Source of the DNA: Fibrobacter succinogenes
GTDB taxonomy: Bacteria > Fibrobacterota > Fibrobacteria > Fibrobacterales > Fibrobacteraceae
DNA length: 64,000 nt
Assembly: GCA_902756345.1 (NCBI GenBank)
Contig: CACVQR010000006.1
Location: 186,001 to 250,000, forward strand
Reading direction: 5' to 3'
Shown here: positions 42,655 through 50,800 of the stretch, piece after piece
Layout of the letters: each line of letters begins with the position of its first letter
Numbering within the stretch: the stretch's first letter is position 1
The notes under the pieces: generated by a model
What the model saw: the letters and a program-made list of their open reading frames with translations, nothing else
Told to the model about the DNA's origin: nothing
The model's database searches: none
Translations under genes and position numbers: made by a program

Positions 42655-43821
42655 ATGGCAACTATTAAGACGATGAACAACATTTCCAAGAAAGGCTTGA
42701 GCCTGTTTGGCTCGTTCTACCAGGTTTCCGATTCTATCGAAAATCCGGATGCCATCTTGGTGCGTTCCGCCCAGGTTGATACCGACAACTTTGACGGCCT
42801 GCTGGCTGTCGCCCGCGCCGGCGCTGGCGTGAACAACATCACCATCGACAAGGCTTCTGCAAAGGGTATTTGCGTGTTCAACACCCCGGGTGCAAACGCC
42901 AACGCCGTTGCCGAACTCGTGATGACCGTGCTCGGCATGGCCGTCCGTAACGTGGACAAGGCTGCCGCATGGGTCAAGAACCTCGACACCACCGACCCGG
43001 ACCTTGCCAAGACTGTCGAAAGCGGAAAGAAGAAGTTCGCCGGCATGGAACTCGCTGGCAAGACTCTCGGCGTAATCGGCCTCGGCAAGATCGGCGTGCT
43101 CGTCGCTAACTATGCCCGTTGGAAGAACATGCGCGTCATCGCTTACGAACCGTATCCGAACGCCGCCAACATGCACGAACTTTCCAACAAGGTGGAAATT
43201 GCCGACCTCGACACCGTGATTGCGAAGTCTGACTTCCTCACCGTGCACGTTCCGTTCATCAAGGGCGTTACCGAGAACTTGCTCAACCGCAAGAACCTCG
43301 CTCAGTTCAAGGGTAGCTACATCATGAACTTTGCTCGCGGTGGCATTGTCGAAATGGATCCGGTCAACGAAATGCTCGCTTCGGGTTCCCTCCAGGGTTA
43401 CCTCTGCGACTTCCCGACTGCAGACCTCATCAAGAACGACAAGGTGACCTGCTTCCCGCACCTCGGCGCCTCTACCGAAGAAGCCGAAGAAAACTGCGCC
43501 GTGATGGCCGTCGAAGAACTGAAGGACTACATCGAATTCGGTTGCGTCCGCAATTCCGTGAACTTCCCGGCCCTCGTCGATCACCCGCATGCAGGCGTCA
43601 AGAGCCGCGTCGTGGTCATCAACCAGGACGTTCCGAACATGATTTCCGAAATCACAAAGGTGTTCGGTGCCGAAGGCGTGAACATCGCCAGCTTCTCTAA
43701 CAAGAGCAACGGCAAAATCGGCTACAACCTCGTTGACGTGGAAAGCAAGGTCGATGATTCTATCATTGAAAAACTCGGCAAGCTTGACAAGGTCATCAAG
43801 GTTAGAGTCATCCATTTCTAG
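42655..43821 (+). CDS. serA: D-3-phosphoglycerate dehydrogenase
   Basis: A 388-residue NAD-dependent dehydrogenase for the first step of serine synthesis. The D-isomer-specific 2-hydroxyacid dehydrogenase fold shows ARAGAGVNNITIDKA, NAVAELVMTVLGMAVRN, the NAD motif TLGVIGLGKIGVLVA, VHVPFIKGVTENLL, NFARGGIVEM and catalytic His in CFPHLGASTEEAEEN. A C-terminal ACT domain (VVVINQDVPNMISEITKVF) probably gives serine feedback. Length is the short form. It is flanked on both sides by the GTAGACA-type inverted repeats. Confidence 0.95.
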   Translation: MATIKTMNNISKKGLSLFGSFYQVSDSIENPDAILVRSAQVDTDNFDGLLAVARAGAGVNNITIDKASAKGICVFNTPGANANAVAELVMTVLGMAVRNVDKAAAWVKNLDTTDPDLAKTVESGKKKFAGMELAGKTLGVIGLGKIGVLVANYARWKNMRVIAYEPYPNAANMHELSNKVEIADLDTVIAKSDFLTVHVPFIKGVTENLLNRKNLAQFKGSYIMNFARGGIVEMDPVNEMLASGSLQGYLCDFPTADLIKNDKVTCFPHLGASTEEAEENCAVMAVEELKDYIEFGCVRNSVNFPALVDHPHAGVKSRVVVINQDVPNMISEITKVFGAEGVNIASFSNKSNGKIGYNLVDVESKVDDSIIEKLGKLDKVIKVRVIHF

Positions 43822-43913
43822 TGGGAAGTAGGCAGTAGACGGTAGGAAGTTTTGGTTAGGCTGCTTCGCAGCGATTATTCAACTTTCGACTTCCTACTTC
43901 TAACTTTCTACTG
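43822..43913. repeat. GAAGTAGGCAGTAGACGG inverted simple repeat
   Basis: Second copy of the structure at 42531-42627: a GGAAGTAGGCAGTAGACGG arm, hairpin GGCTGCTTCGCAGC, GATTATTCAACTT and complementary arm CTTCCTACTTCTAACTTTC, which runs up to the stop of the downstream gene. Confidence 0.75.
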
Positions 43914-45683
43914 TTGATACATCTTCTCGATTTCTTCGGCGTACCGAGCTTCAGCGACGGTGCGCCGAATTTTTAATGTGGGCGTCAAAAGCCCAGATTC
44001 TACAGTGAGTTCGTCACCGATTAAAATCCACTTGCGAATTTGTTCCCAATGATTCAATTTGCTATTAACTCGCTCGACATGGCGGTTAATTGATTCAAAG
44101 ATACGCTTGGACTTAAGCGCTTTTTCGACGCTAAAATCTTTGCCAGTGCGCTGTAAGAATCGTTTTGCATTCACCGGATTCAAAAAAAGGAGTGCCGACG
44201 CAAACTTACGATTATTTGCAATCACGAGCGCCTGTTCCACCAGAATGTGGCGGCCAAGCTCCAATTCAATCGGATTCGGGCTCACGTACTTACCCGTACT
44301 CGTTTTTAAAAGTTCCTTGAGGCGGCCTGTCAAATACAAATAACCGTCGCGGTCAAAATAGCCTTGATCGCCAGTCTTAAAGAATCCATCTTCAGTAAAG
44401 ATATCCTTGTTCAAATCGGGCCTGTTGCGATACCCCTTGAACACGCTTTCGCCTTTGACAAGAACCTCGCTGTGCGCGCCGATTTTCACCTGCAAATGAG
44501 TCAGCGGAAGCCCGACACTCCCCGGCCGCGCCGCACCAAGTTTGTTCACACTCACCACCGGCGAACATTCCGTAAGCCCGTAACCCTCGGTCACGTTAAT
44601 GCCCACATTCAGCAGGAACCTGCAAATAGACTTGTTCAAGGCTCCCCCGCCCGAAATCACCATACGGAATTTACCGCCCATGGCCTCGCGCATTCTGCGA
44701 TAAACAAACTTGTCATAGAACTTCGCAAAAATTCCGTGCTTTTCAAGAGGGTTATGCCTTTTGGCATAGGCAATCGCGTGCTCGTATACAAACTTCTGGA
44801 TGCCGTGGATTTTTTCGCCCGCCACAGTCATGCTTTCGTAAAGCCGTTCCAAAATACGCGGCACCACTGTCATGACCGTCGGACGAATTTCACGAATGAT
44901 TTCGGCGGTGTGCTGCGGTGAATCGGCAAAGTAAACCTTGATTCCGCACAAAGTATAAAAGTAAACCGTCATGCGTTCAAAGGCATGCGCCACTGGCAGT
45001 ATGACCAATCCGCGGTCCGTTTCTCGGCTCAACCGCAAGAAATCCCGCTTGATAACCTGGATTTGCGAAAGCATGTTGCGGTGAGTCAGTTCAACGCCTT
45101 TCGGGACTCCCGTAGAGCCACTCGTGTATAGAATCGAGAACACATCGTCCGGATTCAGGGAATGCATCTGCTGGTTAAGCCAGAGCGAAGATTCCGGCAT
45201 CCTCGACAGCATCTCGCCTTCTTTCACAAGATCTTCCCAGTAGACACCATTCGGCGGGAGTTCGGACTTTTTATCGATGCAGATGACTGCATTGAACCGC
45301 GGCATCAAGGCGCCAATTGCTGGATCCAAGTCCGAAAGCATGTTCAGCACAAGAACCTGCACCGAAGCATCGTCGCATTGGTAGTTGAAATTTTCGGCCG
45401 AAATATTCGGGAAAAGGGGCACCACCTTCGCCTGGTTCAGCTGCGCCGCCACATCGGCCATAATCCATTCGGGGCTGCTTTCAGCTACAACGCCGATACT
45501 TTTACCCGCAACAAGTCCACGTGCCCTAAAGGCAAGCGCCAGGTATTGGGTCTCTCGACGGAGGCGTCGGCCAGTAAAGTTGATCCATTTTCCATGTTTA
45601 CGATGGGACCACCCTGCGAAATTTTCTCTATCGCAGTTTGCAAAAAAAAGATGCGCAAGCGATGTGTATTGCAGCGGTTCCAT
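43908..45683 (-). CDS. Long-chain acyl-CoA synthetase (AMP-forming)
   Basis: A 591-residue adenylate-forming enzyme that activates fatty acids with ATP and CoA. Motifs are ILYTSGSTGVPKGVELTHRN (P-loop), VILPVAHAFERM, ISGGGALNKSI, VTEGYGLTECSPVVS, and the C-terminal hinge TGDQGYFDRDGYLYLTGRLK with KTSTGKYVSPNPIE. It is of the FadD15-like bacterial group. The ATG at 45683 (MEPLQYTSLAHLF) is chosen; the frame continues upstream through AT-rich non-coding-looking sequence. The stop lies at the edge of a simple inverted repeat. Confidence 0.92.
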   Translation of the reverse strand: MEPLQYTSLAHLFFANCDRENFAGWSHRKHGKWINFTGRRLRRETQYLALAFRARGLVAGKSIGVVAESSPEWIMADVAAQLNQAKVVPLFPNISAENFNYQCDDASVQVLVLNMLSDLDPAIGALMPRFNAVICIDKKSELPPNGVYWEDLVKEGEMLSRMPESSLWLNQQMHSLNPDDVFSILYTSGSTGVPKGVELTHRNMLSQIQVIKRDFLRLSRETDRGLVILPVAHAFERMTVYFYTLCGIKVYFADSPQHTAEIIREIRPTVMTVVPRILERLYESMTVAGEKIHGIQKFVYEHAIAYAKRHNPLEKHGIFAKFYDKFVYRRMREAMGGKFRMVISGGGALNKSICRFLLNVGINVTEGYGLTECSPVVSVNKLGAARPGSVGLPLTHLQVKIGAHSEVLVKGESVFKGYRNRPDLNKDIFTEDGFFKTGDQGYFDRDGYLYLTGRLKELLKTSTGKYVSPNPIELELGRHILVEQALVIANNRKFASALLFLNPVNAKRFLQRTGKDFSVEKALKSKRIFESINRHVERVNSKLNHWEQIRKWILIGDELTVESGLLTPTLKIRRTVAEARYAEEIEKMYQQ

Positions 45684-45818
45684 ACAAAATACCCTGTCCC
45701 TAACGCTTAAAATACATTTATTACACGGATTTTTTCTGTTATTTTTATCACAAGTCCCTTTTTTTTCTTTATATTTGTGCCATAGGGTTAATTTATCTGT
45801 TCGAATCAAAGGAATGAT

Positions 45819-47060
45819 ATGTTCAAAAAGATTCTTGATAAATACAACGGCGTTAAGCTAAACTACCGTATCTGCATTGCCATCGTAATTGGCACCCTCC
45901 TCGGAATTTTCCTCCCCGGACAAAAATGGATCGGCGAACTGGGCGTCCTGTTCGTTGGCGCCATGAAAGGCATCGCCCCGATTCTCGTGTTCGTATTGAT
46001 TGTAAACTCGCTTTCTACAGGCAAGACCTCGCTTGACCGACGTTTCGGAAAGGCTTTCGCCTATTACATGGTCAGCACCGTACTCGCCTCCATTATCGCA
46101 GTCGGCGCAAGTTTCTTGTTCCCGCAGAACCTGCAATTGGCACAAGAAGCGACCACCTCCGCCATTCTGCCCAAAGGCGTCGGCGAAATTCTGAACAACT
46201 TGCTTATCCGTGCGGTTTCGAACCCCTTCGAAGCCATTACCGAGGCAAACTATATCGGTATTCTCGTATGGTCAATCATTTTCGGTTTTGCAATCAAGAT
46301 TCACGCCAGCGATTCTACCAAGGAACTCCTGCAAGACTTTACCAAGTCCGTCACGGCCATTGTCCACTGGCTCATTAACTTGGCTCCTTTCGGTATCATC
46401 GGCCTGATTCATTCTTCCATCGCCACCAATGGTATCGGAATCTTCAAGACCTATGGTTTACTGATCGCGGTCCTTGCCGGTGCCATGATCTTTACGACTT
46501 TCGTTATCGCACCGCTGATTGTGAGCTTCGCCATCAAGCAAGACCCCTACCCGCTTGTGATTTACTGCCTTAAAGAAAGCGGCATTACCGCCCTCTTTAC
46601 ACGAAGCTCGGCAGCGAACATTCCCGTGAACATGGACGTATGCGAAAAGCTCAAGCTCGACCGCGAATTCTATTCCGTCTCGATTCCGCTTGGTGCCACC
46701 ATCAACATGAACGGGGCCGCCATCACGATTGCCGTTATGACCTTGGCTGCCGCGCACACACTAGGCATTTCAGTCAGTTTTCCGACCGCCCTGATGCTAT
46801 GCATTATCGCCAGTATCGGAGCTTGCGGCGCAAGCGGTATTGCAGGCGGTTCTCTGTTCCTGATTCCCATGGCCTGTTCGTTCCTCGGCATTTCAAACGA
46901 CGTCGCCATGCAGGTCGTGGCCGTAGGCTTTATCATTGGCGCAGTCCAAGATAGCCTTGAAACCGCCCTCAACTCTTCGACCGACGTCATGTACACCGCC
47001 GCAGCCGAATACAGTGGCTGGATTGCCGAAGGAAAACACCTTCCCCGTAGGTTCCGCTAA
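45819..47060 (+). CDS. sstT: Serine/threonine:Na+ symporter SstT
   Basis: A 413-residue inner-membrane transporter of the dicarboxylate/amino-acid:cation symporter family. The SstT-specific start KILDKYNGVKLNYRICIAIV, the hairpin-loop motifs FTRSSAANIPVNM and GATINMNGAAITI, and SLETALNSSTDVMYTAA are present, with about eight helices plus re-entrant loops. AAGGA precedes the ATG and a TATATT box lies some 35 nt upstream. Monocistronic. Confidence 0.94.
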   Translation: MFKKILDKYNGVKLNYRICIAIVIGTLLGIFLPGQKWIGELGVLFVGAMKGIAPILVFVLIVNSLSTGKTSLDRRFGKAFAYYMVSTVLASIIAVGASFLFPQNLQLAQEATTSAILPKGVGEILNNLLIRAVSNPFEAITEANYIGILVWSIIFGFAIKIHASDSTKELLQDFTKSVTAIVHWLINLAPFGIIGLIHSSIATNGIGIFKTYGLLIAVLAGAMIFTTFVIAPLIVSFAIKQDPYPLVIYCLKESGITALFTRSSAANIPVNMDVCEKLKLDREFYSVSIPLGATINMNGAAITIAVMTLAAAHTLGISVSFPTALMLCIIASIGACGASGIAGGSLFLIPMACSFLGISNDVAMQVVAVGFIIGAVQDSLETALNSSTDVMYTAAAEYSGWIAEGKHLPRRFR

Positions 47061-47147
47061 AATACAAGCCGTTTTTTTACCAAAAACGTTCCAAATTGGA
47101 ATATTCTCTGTTCAGAAAAAAAATTATTTTCTCTTCTGATAAATACA

Positions 47148-48545
47148 ATGGCAGACAAAAAGAAGCCTATACACCGAAGTTTATTTATAGGATGCGCAGC
47201 ATTCATCGCATTCATGTGTATTCTGTTTTCTGCACAGGCTTATTATACCTACTCAAAGACTCTCTATTCCCGCTACGATGAAAAACTGGGTTCTATTTTA
47301 AACCACATCACAAAGCGTATCGACCTGGACGATCTGTATCAGTGCGTCATTACGGGAGAAAAGAGCGAAAAATACCACCAAGTCCAGGAAACGCTCAACA
47401 ATCTCGTTGACGAGTTCAACCTGTTCTACCTATACTCCGCCTTTGTCCGCGACAAACTGATGGTGAATATCTGTTCGGCAACAAACGAAGCAGAACGCGC
47501 CCGAGGTGAACAGGATATGGAACTTCTCGAAACAAGCGACGCCTATCCTGAAGAAGAACTGAATAAATTCTCCGTTGCAATTGCAGAAGATAAAATTACA
47601 TTTTTCGAAGAGACCTCCGAATGGGGCGTCGCCTATACCGGTTGCAAACCCCTGATCAATTCCACGGGAGTCCACTTCGGTCTCTTATGTGCAGATATTT
47701 CCATCGAGGCCCTCCGCAACACTCTGCACAAGTCTGTCCTCTACAGTATCCTTTTGACCCTTGGAACAGGCATTCTGTTTGCATCAATCCTTATCTTCTG
47801 GTTGCACAAAAACGTGACTGGGCCCATCATTGCTCTCGAAAAGAGCGTCCACAAATTCGCCGAAAAAAGCCGCAGCAAAAAGAAAGATCCAAAGCACCTC
47901 GTCTTCGATGCTCCAGAAATCAATACGCGTAACGAAGTGGAATTCCTTTCTATCGCCATCACCCAAATGTCTAAGGACATGAGGAACTACGTAGAAGACA
48001 TCTTGGAAGCCGAAGAAACGGCAAAATCCGCGCAAGAAGAAGCGGCCAACATGACCATACTCGCTTACAAGGATGCCTTGACCCATGTGGGTTCCAAAAT
48101 CGCCTACGACGATTCGGTACGGACTCTCGAAAAGGACTTAAAAGAAAATCTCGTGAAAGAATTTGGCATCGCCATGATCGACTTGAACAACCTGAAAGTC
48201 ATCAACGACAGCTATGGCCACGCCAACGGCAACCTCTACATTGCAGGGGCATGCCATATTGTCTGCACCATCTTCAGGCATTCTCCGGTATTCCGCATAG
48301 GCGGCGACGAATTCATCGTGATTCTCAAGAACGACGACTACGAGCACCGCCACGAACTTATCGAAGTTGCCAACCAGAAATTCTTCGAAACCGAAAACGA
48401 CTATTCCAGGGAACCCTGGGACCGGTACTCCGTCGCCATAGGCTTGGCGGAATACAAGAGCGGCGACACAGTTGATTCCGTGAGCAAGCGCGCCGACGAA
48501 GACATGTACCTGAACAAGCAGAAAATGAAGAAAGCCAGAACTTAA
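47148..48545 (+). CDS. Membrane-bound diguanylate cyclase (GGDEF)
   Basis: A 465-residue signalling protein. A first membrane helix (about 13-33) and second (about 195-217) bracket a periplasmic sensor of ~160 residues. A HAMP-like linker (HKNVTGPIIALEKSVHKFAE) and coiled coil lead to a GGDEF domain with DALTHVGSKIAYD, MIDLNNLKVINDSYGHANGN and the active-site RIGGDEFIVIL near residue 383. The upstream Arg-x-x-Asp inhibitory site is not evident. It should make c-di-GMP; with the HD-GYP protein 7 kb away it forms an opposing pair, though not an operon. Confidence 0.92.
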   Translation: MADKKKPIHRSLFIGCAAFIAFMCILFSAQAYYTYSKTLYSRYDEKLGSILNHITKRIDLDDLYQCVITGEKSEKYHQVQETLNNLVDEFNLFYLYSAFVRDKLMVNICSATNEAERARGEQDMELLETSDAYPEEELNKFSVAIAEDKITFFEETSEWGVAYTGCKPLINSTGVHFGLLCADISIEALRNTLHKSVLYSILLTLGTGILFASILIFWLHKNVTGPIIALEKSVHKFAEKSRSKKKDPKHLVFDAPEINTRNEVEFLSIAITQMSKDMRNYVEDILEAEETAKSAQEEAANMTILAYKDALTHVGSKIAYDDSVRTLEKDLKENLVKEFGIAMIDLNNLKVINDSYGHANGNLYIAGACHIVCTIFRHSPVFRIGGDEFIVILKNDDYEHRHELIEVANQKFFETENDYSREPWDRYSVAIGLAEYKSGDTVDSVSKRADEDMYLNKQKMKKART

Positions 48546-48635
48546 TTCAGATTTCAGAATTCGGAATTCAGAATTATTTCTAATTTATAAGCTCAAAATA
48601 CAACTCTGAAATCAGAAATCCGCATTCCGAATTAA
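48546..48635. repeat. TTCAGAATTCGGAATTCAG simple inverted repeat
   Basis: Two arms of hexamers (TTCAGATTTCAGAATTCGG and TCTGAAATCAGAAATCCGC) around an AT-rich centre, ending just before the GTG of the next gene. Confidence 0.65.
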
Positions 48636-48638
48636 AAC

Positions 48639-49418
48639 GTGCTTGATGTATTGAACCTACATTTCTCCTTTTACGACTGGCTGCTGATTTTCATGGTCAC
48701 GGCGCTCGGAACCCTAAGCGCCTACTTGAAGGACCCGCAGTTAAAAGCCGTCACGGCGACTATTCCAATACCTTGCGGGTTCGCCTACATCGCTGTCGGA
48801 CTCCCGATGGGTACGGCGAATGCGATTTCGGGATTCATGTGTTTTCTGTACGTGCATATCGTGCGCATTCTGCATTATAAAGTTAAAGTTCCGATTGTCC
48901 CGAGCATTATCGCGGGGCTCGCCTTCTTTGTGGCGCTCGGCACCTTTTTGATGCCGCGCGTTCCCGACACCGAAGCCGCCTTCCTGGGCGCCTGCGCGTT
49001 CGATTTTATCGTGGGCGTTATCATATTCCAGAAGCAGAGCTACAAATCGGGCGTGCGCTACAAGACTCCGCTCCCCATTTACATCAAGGCGCCCGCCATC
49101 GCAGGCGTCGTAGGCGGACTCATGCTCATCAAGCGCCTGATGGGCGGCTTTTGCACGAGTTTTCCGATGATGAATTCTATCGTGAGCTACGAGAGCCGCT
49201 ATTCGCTGGGCGACCAGTGCAGGCAACTCCCGCTGTTTTTGATTGCGGGGCCGATCATGTTCATCGAAATGCGCTATATCGAAATCGGTCTCGGACTCAA
49301 CCACTGGATTGTGCTTTTGTGCGGTTATATTCTGTTTGCCGCCATTTACTGGCCGCTGAATAAAGAACTCAAGCGCCGTAACGAGCAGGCGGAGAAAGCG
49401 TATAGTAGTAGAGGTTAG
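48639..49418 (+). CDS. Uncharacterised integral membrane protein
   Basis: A 259-residue protein with about seven hydrophobic helices, of which FMVTALGTLSAYLKDPQLKA and VTATIPIPCGFAYIAVGLPM are the most distinctive. Short basic loops and a charged tail (KELKRRNEQAEKAYSS) suggest a cytoplasmic C-terminus. I recognise no family. The chosen start is the GTG at 48639, directly after a simple hexamer repeat with no Shine-Dalgarno. A later in-frame TTG is also possible. It lies alone between a GGDEF gene and a heptamer repeat. Confidence 0.7.
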   Translation: MLDVLNLHFSFYDWLLIFMVTALGTLSAYLKDPQLKAVTATIPIPCGFAYIAVGLPMGTANAISGFMCFLYVHIVRILHYKVKVPIVPSIIAGLAFFVALGTFLMPRVPDTEAAFLGACAFDFIVGVIIFQKQSYKSGVRYKTPLPIYIKAPAIAGVVGGLMLIKRLMGGFCTSFPMMNSIVSYESRYSLGDQCRQLPLFLIAGPIMFIEMRYIEIGLGLNHWIVLLCGYILFAAIYWPLNKELKRRNEQAEKAYSSRG

Positions 49419-49458
49419 TTGGTAGAACTTAGTTGGTAGAGCTTAGAGAGAAGAGAGT

Positions 49459-49556
<98 letters not shown>

Positions 49557-49585
49557 AATTTACATTCTGCATAGCATAATTATTG

Positions 49586-49591
49586 TATATT
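49586..49591 (+). promoter_or_regulatory. -10 box of phosphatase lipoprotein gene (leaderless)
   Basis: TATATT ends 6 nt before the ATG at 49598. The -35 region would lie at about 49563-49568, immediately after the heptamer array. Confidence 0.5.
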
Positions 49592-49597
49592 AATGGC

Positions 49598-50662
49598 ATG
49601 AAAAGACAATTATTATTCGCCTTAGCAACGGCGGCAGCCCTTTCTGCCGTTTCTTTGACAGCCTGTTCTTCGGATTCTTCCAGCTCGCCTGCGACACCCG
49701 AGGTTTCCCCGACGGATCCGACTCAGACGACAGATCCGGCCCAAACGCAGACGGATCCGGCCCAGAATCCTTCGGACCCCGCGACCCAACAGAACCCTAG
49801 TGACACGACTTCCGCTGTCACGCCTCAGCCCACGGACCCGACCGACACGACTGCTACGCCCGCCGATACAGCCACCCAGCCGCCGGTTGACACTTCCGTG
49901 ACCCAGCCTGTCGTTTCGGACCCCTGCGAAGGTATTTTACCGCAGCCGATTGCTTTCCCGATGAACGAATTCGCAGATGTGGGCGAAGTCTACCGGAATA
50001 TCCAGTGCAACGAAAAAGTCGTGTTTCTCGTGCGTCATGGTGAACGCGAAGCCGGTATCGGTTCCGAATCCCCGCTGACCGAAGACGGCGCACTCGAAGC
50101 CCAGGAAATGGGCGCCAAGCTGGTCGGCCCCACGGAGTTCAAGTTTATCCATTCCGGATTCGTACGCACTTACCAGACTGCATTGAACATTGCAATCGGT
50201 CGCGGCCAGTCGCAGATGCTGCCGGACTCTTCCGTCGTGAATTTCGCTGCCGACACAATCAAGCAGCTGGCTGACGGCTGGTACTTGAAGGACAAGGAGC
50301 TCCGCGATACCGTCATGAAGAGGGATTCTATCAAGAACGTGAATGTCATTTACGCGGCATGGGTCTACGAAGGTCAATACGCCGACGTGTTCTACGACTT
50401 GGAAGAACGCAGCATGGAACTTCTGAACACCTACGTGATCAAGGATTATGCGGCCATGCCCAAGTACACGGTGATTGCCTCACATGACCAGGTCTTGATG
50501 CCCTTGACCGCATTTGCCACCCAAAAGCAGATCGACCTCAAGCTGCACGAACCGACCTCCCGTAAGTGGCTCAGCTACCTCGCAGGCGTCGCTGTCATTA
50601 TCAACGACAAGAACGAGGTGCGCTACGTGCCCATCAAGGGCGGCTCTTCGGGCACGATTTAA
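49598..50662 (+). CDS. Histidine-phosphatase-family lipoprotein
   Basis: A 354-residue exported lipoprotein (signal with SLTAC, Cys23). A long Pro/Thr/Asp/Gln linker (~25-110; repeats of TDPAQ and PSDP) spans to a phosphoglycerate-mutase-like catalytic domain. The active-site RHG appears in FLVRHGEREAG; GALEAQEMGAKL, the second Arg in HSGFVRTYQTA and the late His in VIASHDQVLMP complete the catalytic set. It may dephosphorylate an extracytoplasmic phosphate ester; the substrate is unknown. No Shine-Dalgarno is seen. The heptamer array upstream may alter its promoter. Confidence 0.85.
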   Translation: MKRQLLFALATAAALSAVSLTACSSDSSSSPATPEVSPTDPTQTTDPAQTQTDPAQNPSDPATQQNPSDTTSAVTPQPTDPTDTTATPADTATQPPVDTSVTQPVVSDPCEGILPQPIAFPMNEFADVGEVYRNIQCNEKVVFLVRHGEREAGIGSESPLTEDGALEAQEMGAKLVGPTEFKFIHSGFVRTYQTALNIAIGRGQSQMLPDSSVVNFAADTIKQLADGWYLKDKELRDTVMKRDSIKNVNVIYAAWVYEGQYADVFYDLEERSMELLNTYVIKDYAAMPKYTVIASHDQVLMPLTAFATQKQIDLKLHEPTSRKWLSYLAGVAVIINDKNEVRYVPIKGGSSGTI

Positions 50663-50709
50663 GGGTTTTAAGGCCCTTGTTGAGAATTCATAAACATATT
50701 TATAGATAC

Positions 50710-50736
50710 AAAGCGGCTTTTTTAGTCGCTTTTTCT
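50710..50736 (+). terminator. Intrinsic terminator after phosphatase lipoprotein
   Basis: AAAGCGGC-TTTTTTA-GTCGCTTTTT: 8-bp stem (one G.U) followed by T5. Confidence 0.7.
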
Positions 50737-50800
50737 GTTTTTTAGGTATTTTCTGAAAAACAAGCCCGGATTGTATCCGGAACAATGCAATGGAGATGGC

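Noticed and set aside
42631-43815. 394-codon frame antisense to serA
   Set aside because: Shadow frame; serA motifs are complete on the plus strand.
49420-49458. tRNA-like D-arm string (TTAGTTGGTAGAGC)
   Set aside because: No acceptor stem, anticodon arm or T-loop GTTCGAATC follows; it belongs to a degenerate simple repeat.
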